5,994 bases of DNA, taken from Planctomycetota bacterium (GTDB lineage Bacteria > Planctomycetota > UBA1135 > GCA-002686595). Numbering within the stretch: the stretch's first letter is position 1; every line of letters begins with the position of its first letter. The stretch is taken from NCBI GenBank assembly GCA_022447405.1, contig JAKVCE010000145.1:1-5994 (forward strand), read 5' to 3'. The position numbers and the translations under genes were made by a program. Below the pieces are notes generated by a model that searched no databases, was not told the origin of the DNA, and was given only the letters and a program-made list of their open reading frames with translations. This document shows positions 4,926 through 5,994 of this stretch, in pieces.

Positions 4926-5840
4926 TCAGAAGGAGAAGGAGACGCCTGCCTGGAGGAGGGTGCTGCTGTCTGCGGCGCCTCCCTCATCCACGCGGCCAAG
5001 CTCAACGCTCCAGCGTGAGGAGCGCGTCTGTTGATATCTGGTCAGCGCGACGGTCAGTCGCTCTTGAAGCTCGTCATCTTCGAGGCGGAGGCCAGTCTCC
5101 ACTCTTGGCGCCACCAAGTAGGTCATGGAGGCGCTCCAGGGGCTCGAGTCGCCTACGTCAGCGTCATTGTCGAGGACCTCGAAGGCAGCTGACATGTTGT
5201 CGTAGGTCCAGAAGGCCTCAAAGGCCGCCCTGCGCCCTCCAGCGAAGCTGCTGTCATCCTGGAACGCACCAGCGATCGTGAGCGTAGGGGTCTCAGGAGC
5301 CCCCCAGACGCCCTCTGTGCCCTCTATTACACCTCCACCGATCAGATGGACCGCGACGCGCGCGGTACCCGTGAGGCCCTCTGAGGCACCGTTCGAGCCG
5401 TCCTGGAGCGAGAACCACCAGTCCAGGCGTTGGCCCCGCCCCGAGAGCTGGAAGCCGTCCAACCAGCCTGAGGTGTCTCCCACGAGGCTCCGGTCCCAGA
5501 AGACCAGGCGCTCGCGCTCGATCAGCCGGCTGCGGGTCAGAGGCGTCTCAAAGCGACCCAGGATCGCTGTCATGCCTCTGAGCTCCGTGCCTAAGTGGGC
5601 GTCGAGGAAGTCTGGAGCGTCTCCAACGGTCTCTAGCTCCAGCTGCACGAAGGCGTGCTCTGTGGGGACGAACAGACGCAGCCTCGCCGCGTCGAGGGAG
5701 AGGGGGTCCGCGCTGTCCTGCGTGCGGATCCGCGGGCCGAAGTAGCCAGAGAGCGCGGGCTCGTCAGCGCCGCCTCCGCCCTGAGTCGAAGGCTGAGCTG
5801 CGCCGACGAGGGCTAGAGAGAGGAGCGCGGTGGTGATCAT
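4926..5840 (-). CDS. Short porin-like outer-membrane beta-barrel protein
   Basis: At 304 aa this is shorter than typical OprP-type porins but related to the downstream one. Both share a D-x-ARLRL strand (50-56 here), a LGRFETP block (94-100) followed by a RLVFWDRSL stretch (111-119), and a L-x-W...QDG segment (139-148). The N-terminus (1-15, MITTALLSLALVGAA) is a signal peptide with likely cleavage near A14/A15, followed by a Gly-rich linker (21-24). The rest alternates as beta strands and ends in GVSFSF with terminal Phe. I chose the ATG at 5838-5840. An in-frame TTG four codons upstream (5850-5852) is possible, and neither has a clear Shine-Dalgarno site. The loss of about 70 residues relative to its neighbour suggests fewer or shorter strands and loops. 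The substrate is unknown. It lies 84 nt upstream of the porin at 3711-4841, and the two are probably co-transcribed. Confidence 0.75.
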   Translation of the reverse strand: MITTALLSLALVGAAQPSTQGGGGADEPALSGYFGPRIRTQDSADPLSLDAARLRLFVPTEHAFVQLELETVGDAPDFLDAHLGTELRGMTAILGRFETPLTRSRLIERERLVFWDRSLVGDTSGWLDGFQLSGRGQRLDWWFSLQDGSNGASEGLTGTARVAVHLIGGGVIEGTEGVWGAPETPTLTIAGAFQDDSSFAGGRRAAFEAFWTYDNMSAAFEVLDNDADVGDSSPWSASMTYLVAPRVETGLRLEDDELQERLTVALTRYQQTRSSRWSVELGRVDEGGAADSSTLLQAGVSFSF

Positions 5841-5869
5841 GGTGATGTGCAAGGATGAGAGAGACGCCT

Positions 5870-5893
5870 ACCCGCGCGACCCATCACGCGGGT
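5870..5893. repeat. Hairpin 1 in the spacer between the third and second porin genes
   Basis: ACCCGCG (5870-5876) and CGCGGGT (5887-5893) form a perfect 7-bp stem with a 10-nt loop. It lies in the 73-bp gap upstream of the short porin. No T-run follows on the minus strand, so it is not a canonical rho-independent terminator. An RNA stability or processing element within a polycistronic porin transcript would fit. Confidence 0.4.
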
Positions 5894-5895
5894 GG

Positions 5896-5910
5896 GGCGC
5901 GGTCCGCGCC
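5896..5910. repeat. Hairpin 2 / palindrome directly after the third porin stop
   Basis: GGCGCGG-T-CCGCGCC is a perfect palindrome around one base. As RNA it gives a 6-bp GC stem with a 3-nt loop. On the minus strand it begins only 4 nt after the stop codon of the upstream porin and is followed two bases later by the second hairpin. It could be a 3'-end stabilising hairpin or a protein-binding palindrome. Confidence 0.4.
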
Positions 5911-5913
5911 GCC

Positions 5914-5994
5914 CTAGAAGCTGACGAGGAAGCCGGCGGAGATCCGCTGATCCTCGGAGCCGTTCGCGTCGTAGTCGTCGCCGTCGTCAAACTG
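5914..5994 (-). CDS. Third porin-like gene, C-terminal 26 residues (cut by window end)
   Basis: The minus strand from the right edge reads an open frame of 26 codons ending in TAG (5914-5916). The visible protein is an Asp-rich loop (FDDGDDYDANGSEDQ) followed by a terminal beta strand RISAGFLVSF with a C-terminal Phe. An acidic loop followed by a last strand ending in an aromatic residue is what the neighbouring porins and the OprP family show, and the orientation and spacing (73 nt) match a tandem array. The body of the gene is outside the window, so family membership rests on the last strand and the context. Confidence 0.6.
   Translation of the reverse strand, partial: QFDDGDDYDANGSEDQRISAGFLVSF

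Noticed and set aside
4853..5281. 142-codon plus-strand frame rich in Arg and Ser
   Set aside because: It is antisense to the short porin, with composition typical of a GC-rich shadow and no domain.
5841..5852. TTG start for the short porin
   Set aside because: The ATG at 5840 already gives a complete hydrophobic signal peptide, and the TTG has no better ribosome-binding context. It is not excluded.
1..5994. CRISPR array, tRNA, rRNA, insertion sequence, riboswitch or defence system
   Set aside because: I found no regularly spaced repeats, cloverleaf or conserved RNA sequence, transposase motif, terminal inverted repeats, or defence-type domain on either strand.

Overview
The window is GC-rich (about 65% by eye) bacterial DNA from a Gram-negative organism. 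It carries outer-membrane beta-barrel genes, mixed start-codon signals (some genes with good Shine-Dalgarno sites, others with none), and unnamed membrane families that I associate from memory mainly with Planctomycetota. I would guess a marine planctomycete or a neighbouring phylum. That placement is an inference and nothing in the window proves it. No rRNA, tRNA, insertion sequence, CRISPR array or rho-independent terminator was found.

Layout, left to right. (1) 1-263, minus: the 5' part of a small coiled-coil protein resembling the DUF2203 family, cut by the window edge. (2) 264-522: a divergent intergenic region. (3) 523-1550, plus: a translationally coupled pair, a 6-pyruvoyl-tetrahydropterin synthase with the eukaryote-type (PTPS-II) active-site spacing and a complete GTP cyclohydrolase I (folE). 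(4) 1554-2252, minus: a classical short-chain dehydrogenase/reductase (SDR), convergent with folE and only 3 bp from it. (5) 2253-2377: a divergent promoter region with a candidate leaderless promoter on the plus strand. (6) 2378-3698, plus: an operon of an unnamed 8-helix membrane protein (GHWYL motif) and a zinc-ribbon protein in which a transmembrane hairpin separates two CxxC pairs. (7) 3711-5994, minus: a tandem array of three porin-like genes. They are one clear phosphate-selective porin O/P (OprO/OprP) family member, one shorter relative, and the last 26 residues of a third that runs off the right edge.

How the genes may work together. GTP cyclohydrolase I makes 7,8-dihydroneopterin triphosphate, which is the substrate of PTPS. 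The PTPS keeps a C-x5-HGH spacing, which points to 6-pyruvoyl-tetrahydropterin and tetrahydrobiopterin rather than queuosine. The last step of that route is done by an SDR (sepiapterin reductase), and an SDR lies next door, though on the other strand and without a diagnostic signature. The porin array would supply outer-membrane diffusion channels, perhaps for anions such as phosphate. The membrane/zinc-ribbon pair has no assignable function.

The points most worth checking are the pterin pair, the membrane-split zinc ribbon, the candidate leaderless promoter at 2365-2378, and a 15-codon leader ORF whose stop overlaps the start of the first porin.
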